Assembly (NCBI RefSeq): GCF_024195285.1 | Contig: NZ_JALHBS010000069.1 | Location: forward strand, 37,618-101,617 | Source: Aurantimonas marianensis | GTDB lineage: Bacteria > Pseudomonadota > Alphaproteobacteria > Rhizobiales > Rhizobiaceae | DNA: 64,000 bases | Direction of reading: 5' to 3' | In this document: positions 53,533-61,482 of the stretch, one piece after another | Position numbering within the stretch: position 1 is the first letter of the stretch | How the letters are laid out: each line of letters starts with the position of its first letter | Program-made: the position numbers and the translations under genes | Notes under the pieces: generated by a model | Told to the model about the DNA's origin: nothing | The model's database searches: none | What the model saw: only the letters and a program-made list of their open reading frames with translations

Positions 53533-54750
53533 ATGTCGCTCTCTGACCTGCAAATCAAGGCTTTTAGACCTTCCGAGCGACCCGCCAAACACAGCGACGG
53601 CGGCGGGCTTCATTTGTTGGTATCGCCGACCGGCTCGAAGCTCTGGCGGGTGTCCTATCGCTTCAGCGGAAAACAGAAGCTTCTCTCGCTCGGTCCCTAT
53701 CCGACGGTCTCACTGGCGGATGCGCGCGCACGGCGCGACGCGGCGAAATCGCTTCTCAAACAAAACATCGATCCGTCGGAAAAATCGAAGCTCGATCGGA
53801 TCGCGTCGACGACGTCGCGCGCGACCACGTTCGACGCCGTGGCGGAAGAGCTACTTTCGAAATCCGGGCGCGAAGGCAAAGCCGAAGCGACCCTGACGAA
53901 GAAACGCTGGCTGCTCGGATTGGTCCAGTCCGACATCGGCGGCCGGCCGATCACCGAAATCAGCGCGGCGGAAATCCTCGTCCCGCTTCGCCGTGTCGAA
54001 GCGCAAGGCAATTATGAGACCGCGCGCCGGCTTCGTGCCGTCGTCGGCCAAGTGTTCCGATATGCGATCGCGACGGCGCGCGCCGAGAACGATCCGACCT
54101 ACGGGCTTCGCGGCGCCCTCACCGCCCCAACCGTCACGCATCGCGCGGCCTTCACCGACTGGCAACGCTTTGGCGGCCTGCTTCGCGCGATCGAGAGCTA
54201 TGAGGGTTCGACCGATACGCGCGCGGCGCTGAAGCTTCTCGCCTTGCTCTATCCTCGACCGGGCGAATTACGGCAGGCGGAATGGAGCGAATTCGATCTA
54301 AAGAAGCGCGTTTGGACGCTACCGGCCGCGCGAACGAAAATGCGGCGAGAGCATCGCAAGCCCCTTTCCGAAGCGGCGGTCGCAATCCTTGAGGATGTAA
54401 AAAGCCGCTCGGGGTTGGGACGCCTCGTTTTCCCAGCGATTCATACGGCCTTGCGGCCGATGAGCGAGAACACGCTGAACGGCGCCCTTCGCCGGATGGG
54501 ATTCGACAAGGACGAAATGACGTCGCACGGTTTTCGCGCTTCGGCGTCGTCCCTCTTGAACGAAAGCGGTCTCTGGCATTCGGACGCGATCGAAGCCGAG
54601 TTGGGCCATGTCGGCGCCGACGAAGTGCGGCGCGCGTATCACCGCGCGGCCTATTGGGACGAGCGGGTGAAAATGACGGAATGGTGGGCCTCGGAGGTGG
54701 CTCGCGCCGAAATGGCCCTCTTACCATCCGTGCGTGGCGTCGATGTCTGA
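53533..54750 (+). CDS. tRNA-type tyrosine integrase of the island
   Basis: A 405-residue P4-like integrase with the N-terminal arm-binding domain (DUF4102-like), HSDGGGLHLLVSPTGSKLWR near residue 20. A core-binding domain follows, then the catalytic domain. The catalytic residues are Arg in LLYPRPGELRQAEW near 240, His-x-x-Arg in TSHGFRASAS near 335, His in ELGHVGADEV near 357 and Tyr in YHRAAYWDER near 370. It lies 187 nt after the tRNA-Leu gene it uses as attachment site. Its stop overlaps the start of the next gene. Confidence 0.94.
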   Translation: MSLSDLQIKAFRPSERPAKHSDGGGLHLLVSPTGSKLWRVSYRFSGKQKLLSLGPYPTVSLADARARRDAAKSLLKQNIDPSEKSKLDRIASTTSRATTFDAVAEELLSKSGREGKAEATLTKKRWLLGLVQSDIGGRPITEISAAEILVPLRRVEAQGNYETARRLRAVVGQVFRYAIATARAENDPTYGLRGALTAPTVTHRAAFTDWQRFGGLLRAIESYEGSTDTRAALKLLALLYPRPGELRQAEWSEFDLKKRVWTLPAARTKMRREHRKPLSEAAVAILEDVKSRSGLGRLVFPAIHTALRPMSENTLNGALRRMGFDKDEMTSHGFRASASSLLNESGLWHSDAIEAELGHVGADEVRRAYHRAAYWDERVKMTEWWASEVARAEMALLPSVRGVDV

Positions 54751-55417
54751 CGAGAGTCGCGTCATTTTACCCGCCGGCAGGGCTCCCGCGAACTACAACC
54801 ACTGGGCGCGCGCAAAGGTTTGGACGACGGAAGAATGCGTGGCGCTCGCACTCGGTGCCGAGCCCATCGACGAACCGCCCTACGATCCGCTTCATGAGTA
54901 TCGAACCGACACTCGCTCCGACGACGAAAAGGCGTTCGCGAAGCGAATTGATCGGATGGCCACGCTAGTCGTTCGACATTTCGGGGGGCAATTCCGTGGC
55001 GCCACGATTACCCCTACAACGTTTCTCAACTGGCTTTGGGAACTGGAATTGTGGGTTCCCGATGGAATGGCCGAAGCCGTTGAACGATTCGATAGAAATC
55101 CAGTCGATTGGAAGGCGAGAGCGGAGAAGGCCGAACAGAGTCGGGATCAACTTGCAAGTCGTGTGAGCGAATTGGAAGCGGCCATTGCCGATGGAACGGG
55201 CAAGTCATCCGGCGCCACCAGGGAACGCGAGAGCCTTTTGAAGCTGATCATCGGCATGGCAACCGGCGGCTACGGCTACGATCCGATGGCTGCGCGGTCT
55301 CCGATCCCGGCTGATATCGCGACCGACCTGCAAACGCACGGCGTCTCTTTGTCCGAAGACACGATTCGAAAATACCTTCGCGAGGGTGCCGAGCTGCTTC
55401 CGCAGCAAGACGAATAG
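54743..55417 (+). CDS. Hypothetical island protein with coiled-coil segment
   Basis: A 224-residue protein that I do not recognise. The N-terminal part contains YNHWARAKVWTTEECVALAL, a pattern seen in phage and island proteins that precede regulators. The middle has a heptad-like stretch (WKARAEKAEQSRDQLASRVS) that should form a coiled coil. The C-terminus contains a short helix-turn-helix-like segment, PADIATDLQTHGVSLSEDTI, ending in KYLREGAELL. The start at 54743 overlaps the integrase stop by eight bases. It may be a regulator or recombination accessory protein. Confidence 0.7.
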   Translation: MSDESRVILPAGRAPANYNHWARAKVWTTEECVALALGAEPIDEPPYDPLHEYRTDTRSDDEKAFAKRIDRMATLVVRHFGGQFRGATITPTTFLNWLWELELWVPDGMAEAVERFDRNPVDWKARAEKAEQSRDQLASRVSELEAAIADGTGKSSGATRERESLLKLIIGMATGGYGYDPMAARSPIPADIATDLQTHGVSLSEDTIRKYLREGAELLPQQDE

Positions 55418-55520
55418 AGCCCCGCTGAAGCCGAATTCGGGAATGCCCTAACCGAATTCGGCCAAAGCCGCTGGCGGCTCTCCTAAGCCCACCTCGTTCA
55501 ATCCACGACGAGGTGACATC

Positions 55521-55727
55521 ATGGCAAATCCCGACGAACTTCCCCGCACCGGCTTCCTGCGCTTGCGCTCCATCCTTGCGCCGGCCGGCCCGATCCCTGT
55601 TTCCAAATCGACATGGTGGGCAGGTGTCCGCGATGGGCGCTTTCCCAAGCCGACGAAGCTTGGCAGCCGGATTACCGTCTGGCGGGTGGAAGACATCCGC
55701 GCCCTTATCGACAACGGAGCGCTCTAA
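55521..55727 (+). CDS. AlpA-like helix-turn-helix regulator/excisionase
   Basis: A 68-residue AlpA-family protein with a winged-helix excisionase fold. GFLRLRSILAPAGPIPVSKS leads into STWWAGVRDGRFPKPTKLG and ends RVEDIRALIDNGAL, the standard order. A cgaggtgaca ribosome site precedes the ATG. AlpA proteins control integrase expression or excision of P4-like islands. Here it sits three bases before the start of a second HTH protein, so the two are co-translated. Confidence 0.88.
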   Translation: MANPDELPRTGFLRLRSILAPAGPIPVSKSTWWAGVRDGRFPKPTKLGSRITVWRVEDIRALIDNGAL

Positions 55728-55729
55728 GG

Positions 55730-56203
55730 GTGGCCCGGCGCCCGAACGGCAGGGCCATCAAGAAACATCGCAACTACACCGTCGACGATTCGGCGCGGAC
55801 CTTGAAGGTCGCGAAAGGCACCGTTCGGCGATGGCTGAAGGCTGGCTTGCCGGCTCTCACCGATCAGCGACCGACGCTGATACTCGGAAGCGACCTGATC
55901 GCGTTTCTCGATGGCCGACAACCCGCGCGGCAGACCTGCCAACTCCATCAAGGCTTTTGCTTCTCCTGCCGCGCGCCGCGCGACCCCGCTTTCGGCGAAG
56001 TCGAGATCAGGCCGAAAACGACGGCGACCGCGATGATGCGGGCGCTCTGCGAGCAATGCGCGACGGTCATGCACAAGCCCGTATCCGTCGCCCGGCTCCC
56101 CGAACTTCGCGCCAAGGTGACGGTCATGATCGTGCAAGAGCACGAACGCATAGGCGAGAGCCATCCCCCCTGTCCGAATGATCACTTGGAAAAGACGAGG
56201 TGA
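55730..56203 (+). CDS. HTH protein with C-terminal Cys4 zinc-binding region
   Basis: A 157-residue protein starting at GTG (55730), two bases after the alpA-like stop. The N-terminal half has an excisionase/MerR-like helix-turn-helix (NYTVDDSARTLKVAKGTVRR, then WLKAGLPAL). The C-terminal half has two CxxC pairs (CFSCRAP and CEQC about 35 residues later) that should bind zinc. A plausible regulator of the recombinase encoded next, whose start lies about four bases beyond its stop. The longer open frame starting at 55613 is a shadow of the alpA-like gene. Confidence 0.75.
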   Translation: MARRPNGRAIKKHRNYTVDDSARTLKVAKGTVRRWLKAGLPALTDQRPTLILGSDLIAFLDGRQPARQTCQLHQGFCFSCRAPRDPAFGEVEIRPKTTATAMMRALCEQCATVMHKPVSVARLPELRAKVTVMIVQEHERIGESHPPCPNDHLEKTR

Positions 56204-56207
56204 ACCC

Positions 56208-57332
56208 GTGCGAAAACACCATCCCAAAAACGAACGGATCAAGCGCGCTTACGCGATCTATCTCGAAGAGGCGCAACGCATGGCGCCGAAGAGCGTCGAT
56301 CAGGCGTTGGCAGCAATTGCCGGCTTCGAGGCCTCGACCGGCTGGCGGGACTTTGCCCGGTTCCACATCGAACGAGCGCGCAAATTCAAACGGCAGCTCG
56401 AAGAGGATGTGAACCCGAAAACCGGCCGGCCGCTTGCCAAGGCGACGAGCTATGCGCGGCTCAAGGCGGTGGGGCGCTTCATTCACTGGCTGGCGGGGCA
56501 ACAGGGCTACAAATCCAAGATCAGCTATTCGGACGCCGACTATTTCAACCCGTCGGCGAATGACGCCCGGATCGCGACGGCCAGCCGCGAACAGCGCGCG
56601 CCAAGCGTGGAACAGGTGCGCCATGTGATCGCATCGATGCCGGCCGGCTCGGACATCGAAAAGCGCGATCGGGCGCTGATCGCCTTCATCCTCCTGACCG
56701 GCGCTAGAGACGACGCGGTGGCGTCACTGTCGCTGAAGCATGTCGATATGGATCGGCGGCTTCTCGATCAGGATGCGCGCACGGTCCGCACGAAGAACCG
56801 CAAGACGTTTCCGACCTGGTTCTTTCCGATCGGCGACGATATCGAAGCGATCGTGCGCGACTGGAAAGCTTACCTCGGAGAGGCGCTTTTGTTCGGTCCC
56901 GACGATCCGCTGTTTCCCAAGACGAAGATCGGATTGAACGAGGGGCAATTCGCGCCGGCCGGCCTCGAAAGGGCGCATTGGTCGAATGCCGATCCGATCC
57001 GCCGCGTTTTTCGCGAGAGCTTCGAAGGCGCCGGCCTGCCGTACTTCAATCCGCACAGTCTAAGGAAGACGCTGGCGCGGCTCGGCGAGCGCGTCTGCGG
57101 ATCACCGGAAGAGTTCAAGGCGTGGTCGCAAAATCTTGGCCACGATCAGGTAATGACGACGCTGGTTAGCTACGGCACGGTCGCTCCGCACCGACAGGAA
57201 GAACTGATCGGCAAGATGCGAATTGGGCGGCAGGCCAATTCCGTCGAAACCGGATCGCCCGATCCTGAAACAGTTCGCCGCGTCTTGGAGCACCTCGTCC
57301 AAGGCGGTGGACTGGGTCAAATACGCGACTGA
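56208..57332 (+). CDS. Second tyrosine recombinase of the island
   Basis: A 374-residue phage-type integrase unrelated in length and sequence to the tRNA-type one. An N-terminal SAM-like core-binding domain spans about residues 1-130. The catalytic residues are Arg in LLTGARDDAVA near 166, His-x-x-Arg in NPHSLRKTLARLGE near 284, His in NLGHDQVMTTLVSYG near 313, and Tyr in the same segment. The GTG at 56208 has an agacgagg ribosome site; ATG at 56178 would overlap the previous gene. The 3' end overlaps the convergent hsdR gene by 16 nt. Its DNA target is unknown. Confidence 0.88.
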   Translation: MRKHHPKNERIKRAYAIYLEEAQRMAPKSVDQALAAIAGFEASTGWRDFARFHIERARKFKRQLEEDVNPKTGRPLAKATSYARLKAVGRFIHWLAGQQGYKSKISYSDADYFNPSANDARIATASREQRAPSVEQVRHVIASMPAGSDIEKRDRALIAFILLTGARDDAVASLSLKHVDMDRRLLDQDARTVRTKNRKTFPTWFFPIGDDIEAIVRDWKAYLGEALLFGPDDPLFPKTKIGLNEGQFAPAGLERAHWSNADPIRRVFRESFEGAGLPYFNPHSLRKTLARLGERVCGSPEEFKAWSQNLGHDQVMTTLVSYGTVAPHRQEELIGKMRIGRQANSVETGSPDPETVRRVLEHLVQGGGLGQIRD

Positions 57333-59650
57333 AACAAATGGCTCTGAATTCCGACGAACGCGTCTCGGATGTCAGCGACACCGCCGAGAACCCGCTTCGC
57401 GTCGTTGGTGCCGCCATATCGAATCCGCAGGAAATCTGCGATCTTCCTCGGCGCCAGTTCCTCGATCCCGTGTAGCTCATAGGCGCGCAGGACGTAGTCG
57501 AGAAACTCCCGCATCTCGGTCTCGTAGCCGGAAAGTCCGGTCGATCGGGCACCCTCGGCACGCTCCGATCGCGCCAAGGGTGCGAGCGTAAAGCGGACAT
57601 AGGCGAGGACGTCGAAGATGTCGCTGTTCGGCGCGTCGATCAGGCGGCGCATGTCCTCCATGCGATCGGCATCGTAGCCAAGCTCGGTGAGCCGCTGCAT
57701 CATCGCTTCGCGCCGGGCAGGATCGCTCCAGACGCTCCGCAGTTCGTCCTCGGAGTCCACCATCGAACCAAGATCGCCGAAGAGCTGATCCATGAACTCC
57801 TGCGCCGAGATCTGCCGGCCGTGCCACCAATAGGTTGTGGTGGCGATATATCGGATCTTGCGCTCCTTGCCGTCTGCCAGCCTGACGACGATCTTCTCCG
57901 CCGGACCATCCTCCGACATCTCGCCACGCGGTGTCTCTTCTTGGTCGCTATAGACGACGTCATCCAGCTCGTTGCCGGTCTCCGTCTTTGCGCGTTGTAT
58001 ATCCGGCGGCAATGGCTCGCCATCCCATTCAGGGTCGTTGAAGTGCTCATAGGCCTTCACGAAATCGTAGATCGTGAAAAAGTCCTTGCCGTCGAAGGTG
58101 CGGGTTCCGCGCCCGATGATCTGCTTGAACTCGATCATCGATTTGATCGGCCGCAGGAGCACGATGTTGCGGATATTGCGCGCATCGACGCCGGTCGAAA
58201 GCTTCTGCGACGTCGTCAGGATAGTCGGCAGCGTCTTCTCGTTGTCCTGAAACTCGCGCAGGTGCAGTTCGCCGAGCTTGCCATCGTCTGCGGTCACGCG
58301 CTCGCAATAATGCGGGTCCGGATTGTCCTTGATCTGGTTGATGAAGTTGCGCACCCGCGCCGCGTGGTCCTGCGTCGCGCAGAACACCAGCGTCTTCTGG
58401 CGCTGATCGATCTGGTCCATGAACTCGGTCACGCGGCTCAATTCGCGCTGATCGATGATCAGCTTGGTGTTGAAGTCCGCCTCGGAATAGACCCGGTCCG
58501 GATCGATCTCGCCTTCCAGCACCTCGTCCTCGTCAGAAAAGGTATAGGTGTCGAGCGTCGAGGCCATCTGGCGCACCTTGAAGGGCGTCAGGAAGCCGTC
58601 GCCGATCCCTTCCTTCAAGGCGTAGGTGTAGACCGGATCGCCGAAATAGCCGTAGGTGTCGGCGTTCGCCCCGCGCTTCGGCGTCGCGGTCAGGCCGAGC
58701 TGCACGGCCGGCGTGAAATATTCGAGAATCCCCCGCCAGGTGCTTTCGTCCTTCGCCCCGCCGCGATGACACTCGTCGATAACGATCAGGTCGAAGAAGT
58801 CGGGCTCGTAACCCTCGAAGGTGAATTCGCCCGAGCCGGTCATGAAGGTCTGGAAGATCGTGAAGAAGATGTTGGCGTTCTTCGGGACCTTGCCCTTCTT
58901 GCGGATTTCTTCCGGGCTGATCCGGGAGAGAGCGTCGGGCGCAAAGGCGCTGAAGGCGTTGTAGGCCTGATCGGCGAGGATGTTGCGATCGGCGAGAAAC
59001 AAAATGCGCGGGCGGCGGATGGGGTCGCGGGTGAGATTCCAGGAGGACTGGAAGAGCTTCCAGGCGATCTGGAAGGCGATGGAGGTCTTGCCGGTGCCGG
59101 TGGCGAGCGTCAGGAGAATGCGTTGATCGCCCTTGGCGATCGCTTCGAGAACGGCGGTGATGGCGTTGTGCTGATAATAGCGCGGCTGCCATTTGCCGCC
59201 GCCGGTCTCGAAGGGCACCATGCCGAAGCGGTCGCGCCAATCGTTTCCTTGCGGGTAGCAGCGATCCCAAAGCTCCTGCGGGGTGGGAAACGGCAGCGCG
59301 TGGTCGCCCTCCGCACCGGTGTTCATGTCGATGCCATACCAGCCGAGGCCGTTTGTCGAATAGGCAAAGCGGGCCTGCAGGCGGGTGGCGTAGTCCTTGG
59401 CCTGGCCGACGCCGTCGGTGTGTCCGAGCCCGGCACGCTTGGCCTCGACAACCGCGAGCTGCCGGCCGCGATGGCTCAGAACGTAGTCGGCGGCGACGCG
59501 GTTCGCGCGCAGTCCCCCGCTGAGAATCCGGCCCGGTGCGATCGTCAATTCTCGGGCGACGTGAGAGCCATCAACGACACCCCAGCCGGCGTCGCGCAGG
59601 ATAGGGTCGATGCGGTTGGCGCGAGTGTCGGCTTCAGTCTCAATCTGCAT
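57317..59650 (-). CDS. hsdR: Type I restriction enzyme R subunit
   Basis: A 777-residue HsdR: the motor and nuclease subunit that cuts unmodified DNA after translocation. The N-terminal endonuclease domain contains VAADYVLSHRGRQLAVVEAK near residue 51 (D...ExK). The helicase motifs follow: Walker A LTLATGTGKTSIAFQIAW near 181, the DECH-type box DLIVIDECHRGG near 287, LGLTATPKRG near 317, and QIIGRGTRTFDGKDFFTI near 515. The C-terminal region interacts with HsdM/HsdS. It is the last gene of the hsd operon and overlaps the extra gene upstream by 11 nt. Confidence 0.95.
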   Translation of the reverse strand: MQIETEADTRANRIDPILRDAGWGVVDGSHVARELTIAPGRILSGGLRANRVAADYVLSHRGRQLAVVEAKRAGLGHTDGVGQAKDYATRLQARFAYSTNGLGWYGIDMNTGAEGDHALPFPTPQELWDRCYPQGNDWRDRFGMVPFETGGGKWQPRYYQHNAITAVLEAIAKGDQRILLTLATGTGKTSIAFQIAWKLFQSSWNLTRDPIRRPRILFLADRNILADQAYNAFSAFAPDALSRISPEEIRKKGKVPKNANIFFTIFQTFMTGSGEFTFEGYEPDFFDLIVIDECHRGGAKDESTWRGILEYFTPAVQLGLTATPKRGANADTYGYFGDPVYTYALKEGIGDGFLTPFKVRQMASTLDTYTFSDEDEVLEGEIDPDRVYSEADFNTKLIIDQRELSRVTEFMDQIDQRQKTLVFCATQDHAARVRNFINQIKDNPDPHYCERVTADDGKLGELHLREFQDNEKTLPTILTTSQKLSTGVDARNIRNIVLLRPIKSMIEFKQIIGRGTRTFDGKDFFTIYDFVKAYEHFNDPEWDGEPLPPDIQRAKTETGNELDDVVYSDQEETPRGEMSEDGPAEKIVVRLADGKERKIRYIATTTYWWHGRQISAQEFMDQLFGDLGSMVDSEDELRSVWSDPARREAMMQRLTELGYDADRMEDMRRLIDAPNSDIFDVLAYVRFTLAPLARSERAEGARSTGLSGYETEMREFLDYVLRAYELHGIEELAPRKIADFLRIRYGGTNDAKRVLGGVADIRDAFVGIQSHLFQSRI

Positions 59651-60224
59651 CCGGCAACCCCATGAGCGGGCGAAGCATTCTAACCCGCTGATTCCTCAGA
59701 GCCGATATCCGACTGTGCAAGAACTGTCGTGGATCAGAAATCGGAGCGAAGTATTTCCACTGAATTTCGCTGTATCCTTCAGGTTCAACTGGCACGTCGA
59801 CATCCGCGGGGACCCACCGATAGACATGGTGAGAATGGTAGCGAAGGTAAGGTCCAAGCGGCCCATTCTTGTCTGAGAGAGAGCCCAAACATTCCGGCAG
59901 GAGGAAAAGATTTGCTAAGTTTGTGTAAGCGTTAGGGTCCTTCGACCTCGTCCAGACATGCGCGATCGTCCAGCCACGCGGATGGTGCGTTGCTTTCATG
60001 CCGTGTGACCAAAAAAGAGCCCACCTCGGTGTGACGTTGTCGTCGAGTAGTAATCCGCTTTCTTCGTCAACCTGCAGTCTACGCTGTTGATCTCGAATTG
60101 AAGGAAACACAGGCCCTGCAAGCTTTGCAACCACAGACGGGTGCGGCAAGCGACAATGGCGTGCCGCAAGTGCAGCGAGAGCTAAGCTGTCTTCGCCTAG
60201 ATTTGGTGCGGAATCAAACGGCAC
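59640..60224 (-). CDS. Uncharacterised hsd-operon protein, possible HNH-like nuclease
   Basis: A 194-residue protein encoded between hsdS and hsdR, overlapping each by 11 nt, so it is translated as part of the operon. The central segment (about residues 65-140) reads WALFWSHGMKATHHPRGW, then IAHVWTRSKDPNAYTNLANL and PLGPYLRYHSHHVYRW. The H...NLANL...H spacing resembles the His/Asn core of HNH/His-Me-finger nucleases, but no exact family is recognised and the metal residues are unproven. It is not a standard type I subunit. It may be an accessory nuclease, a toxin-like effector or a control factor; an anti-restriction role is also possible. Confidence 0.65.
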   Translation of the reverse strand: MPFDSAPNLGEDSLALAALAARHCRLPHPSVVAKLAGPVFPSIRDQQRRLQVDEESGLLLDDNVTPRWALFWSHGMKATHHPRGWTIAHVWTRSKDPNAYTNLANLFLLPECLGSLSDKNGPLGPYLRYHSHHVYRWVPADVDVPVEPEGYSEIQWKYFAPISDPRQFLHSRISALRNQRVRMLRPLMGLPDAD

Positions 60225-61482
60225 AGGGGCCGCTCAGTTGTCCGGAAAAGGCCTTTTGTAAGAGGGATTGGCGGAGGTCGGCGATGTCGGCAAGAGTCTC
60301 TGAATACTGATTCTGCAGCAATTCAATCGAATTCCGCAGTGTTTTAATCCGCTCTACGGCCGCGACTTGACTGCCGCGCTCTGGCACTCGAATGGGCCAA
60401 CCGCTGACGGTTCCTTGAGTTATAGACGGTGGGTTGGCCTTGTTCGAAAATTCGTAGATATCTACCGAATACAGCCACTCATGCAAATATTGCGGCAAAA
60501 TCTTGTCCTCGTCAGGAATCAATCCCATGACGTTATTGTCAACACATCCTGCCGTCTCGACAATTCGCTTCTTATTCGTATTTATTGCGCCGCCAACCTT
60601 CGGGAAAACAATCGATCCCATGGGAAATACAGCCGCATTCATACGTTTTCGCGCAACATCGCCAATATAATTATTCGCAGTTCTAAGACGCCATTCATTC
60701 CCTACAAGATTCATGTCACTGACCTTATAGAAAGGATAGTCGCCCTCAGTTTGACCCTGTTCTTTAACTGGAAAACCAGCGCCCGACTGAATCCGACAGA
60801 CGTCGCCAATGGTCTTCGCTTCGTTGACGGCGACCGTAGCAGTCTCTGGATCAAAAATTGAAAGCCGACAGCGATCGTAAATTTCGGTCGCATCCGCCAG
60901 ATTGGCCTCGGCATGGGCACGGGCGCGGTCGAGGCTGGCGAAGGCCTGATCAAGCAGCGCAACGATCCGCTTCTGCTCTTCTCGTGGGGGGAGTGGGATT
61001 GAGACGTTCCCCAGGTTCTTTCTACTTATCCGGCGGCGTGTCGTCCCGGTGCATCTGTCATCTACATCCCGGAGATAGCTTCGCGTTTCTGTGTAGTAGA
61101 CAAGAAATTGCGGATCGACCGCTTCCATTTTCGGCCGCACAATCGAGCAGTCCACAGCAGTAATCATCTTTTCGCGGGAATCCGGGATTATGCAAGCACG
61201 CCCAACAGGATCGGGAAGTCTTGATATAAGAATATCCTGAGGCACAACCTCAAAGCATTTCAGACGATTGAAGGTCTCTTCATCGATGAAGCGGGCCTTT
61301 TCACGCCGATCCTTAAATTTACCGATACCTACGTTACCAGTTTGAACAAGTCGTATTCCAGAAGTTGACTGATCCTTTGTTTCGATCCAATTGCCGTCGG
61401 TGAACACAGCGGCAATTTTTGCTAGAGGCAGTGATTTCCAGCCCATAGGCAATGTTTTGATTGCGTCAGCTTGATCCTTCAC
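60214..61482 (-). CDS. hsdS: Type I restriction-modification specificity subunit S
   Basis: A 422-residue specificity subunit with two target-recognition domains. Each TRD is followed by a conserved helical spacer: PREEQKRIVALLDQAFASLD near residue 176, and RIKTLRNSIELLQNQYSETL near 384 with LADIADLRQSLLQKAFSG behind it. The TRDs are lower in GC than the rest of the window, as usual for exchangeable DNA-recognition segments. It recognises a bipartite DNA sequence that cannot be predicted here. Its start overlaps the hsdM stop as ATGA (61479-61482). Confidence 0.95.
   Translation of the reverse strand: MKDQADAIKTLPMGWKSLPLAKIAAVFTDGNWIETKDQSTSGIRLVQTGNVGIGKFKDRREKARFIDEETFNRLKCFEVVPQDILISRLPDPVGRACIIPDSREKMITAVDCSIVRPKMEAVDPQFLVYYTETRSYLRDVDDRCTGTTRRRISRKNLGNVSIPLPPREEQKRIVALLDQAFASLDRARAHAEANLADATEIYDRCRLSIFDPETATVAVNEAKTIGDVCRIQSGAGFPVKEQGQTEGDYPFYKVSDMNLVGNEWRLRTANNYIGDVARKRMNAAVFPMGSIVFPKVGGAINTNKKRIVETAGCVDNNVMGLIPDEDKILPQYLHEWLYSVDIYEFSNKANPPSITQGTVSGWPIRVPERGSQVAAVERIKTLRNSIELLQNQYSETLADIADLRQSLLQKAFSGQLSGPCAV

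Noticed and set aside
60214..61482. hsdS inversion system driven by the second recombinase
   Set aside because: Only one hsdS with two recognition domains is present, and no inverted repeat or second silent hsdS copy is visible nearby.
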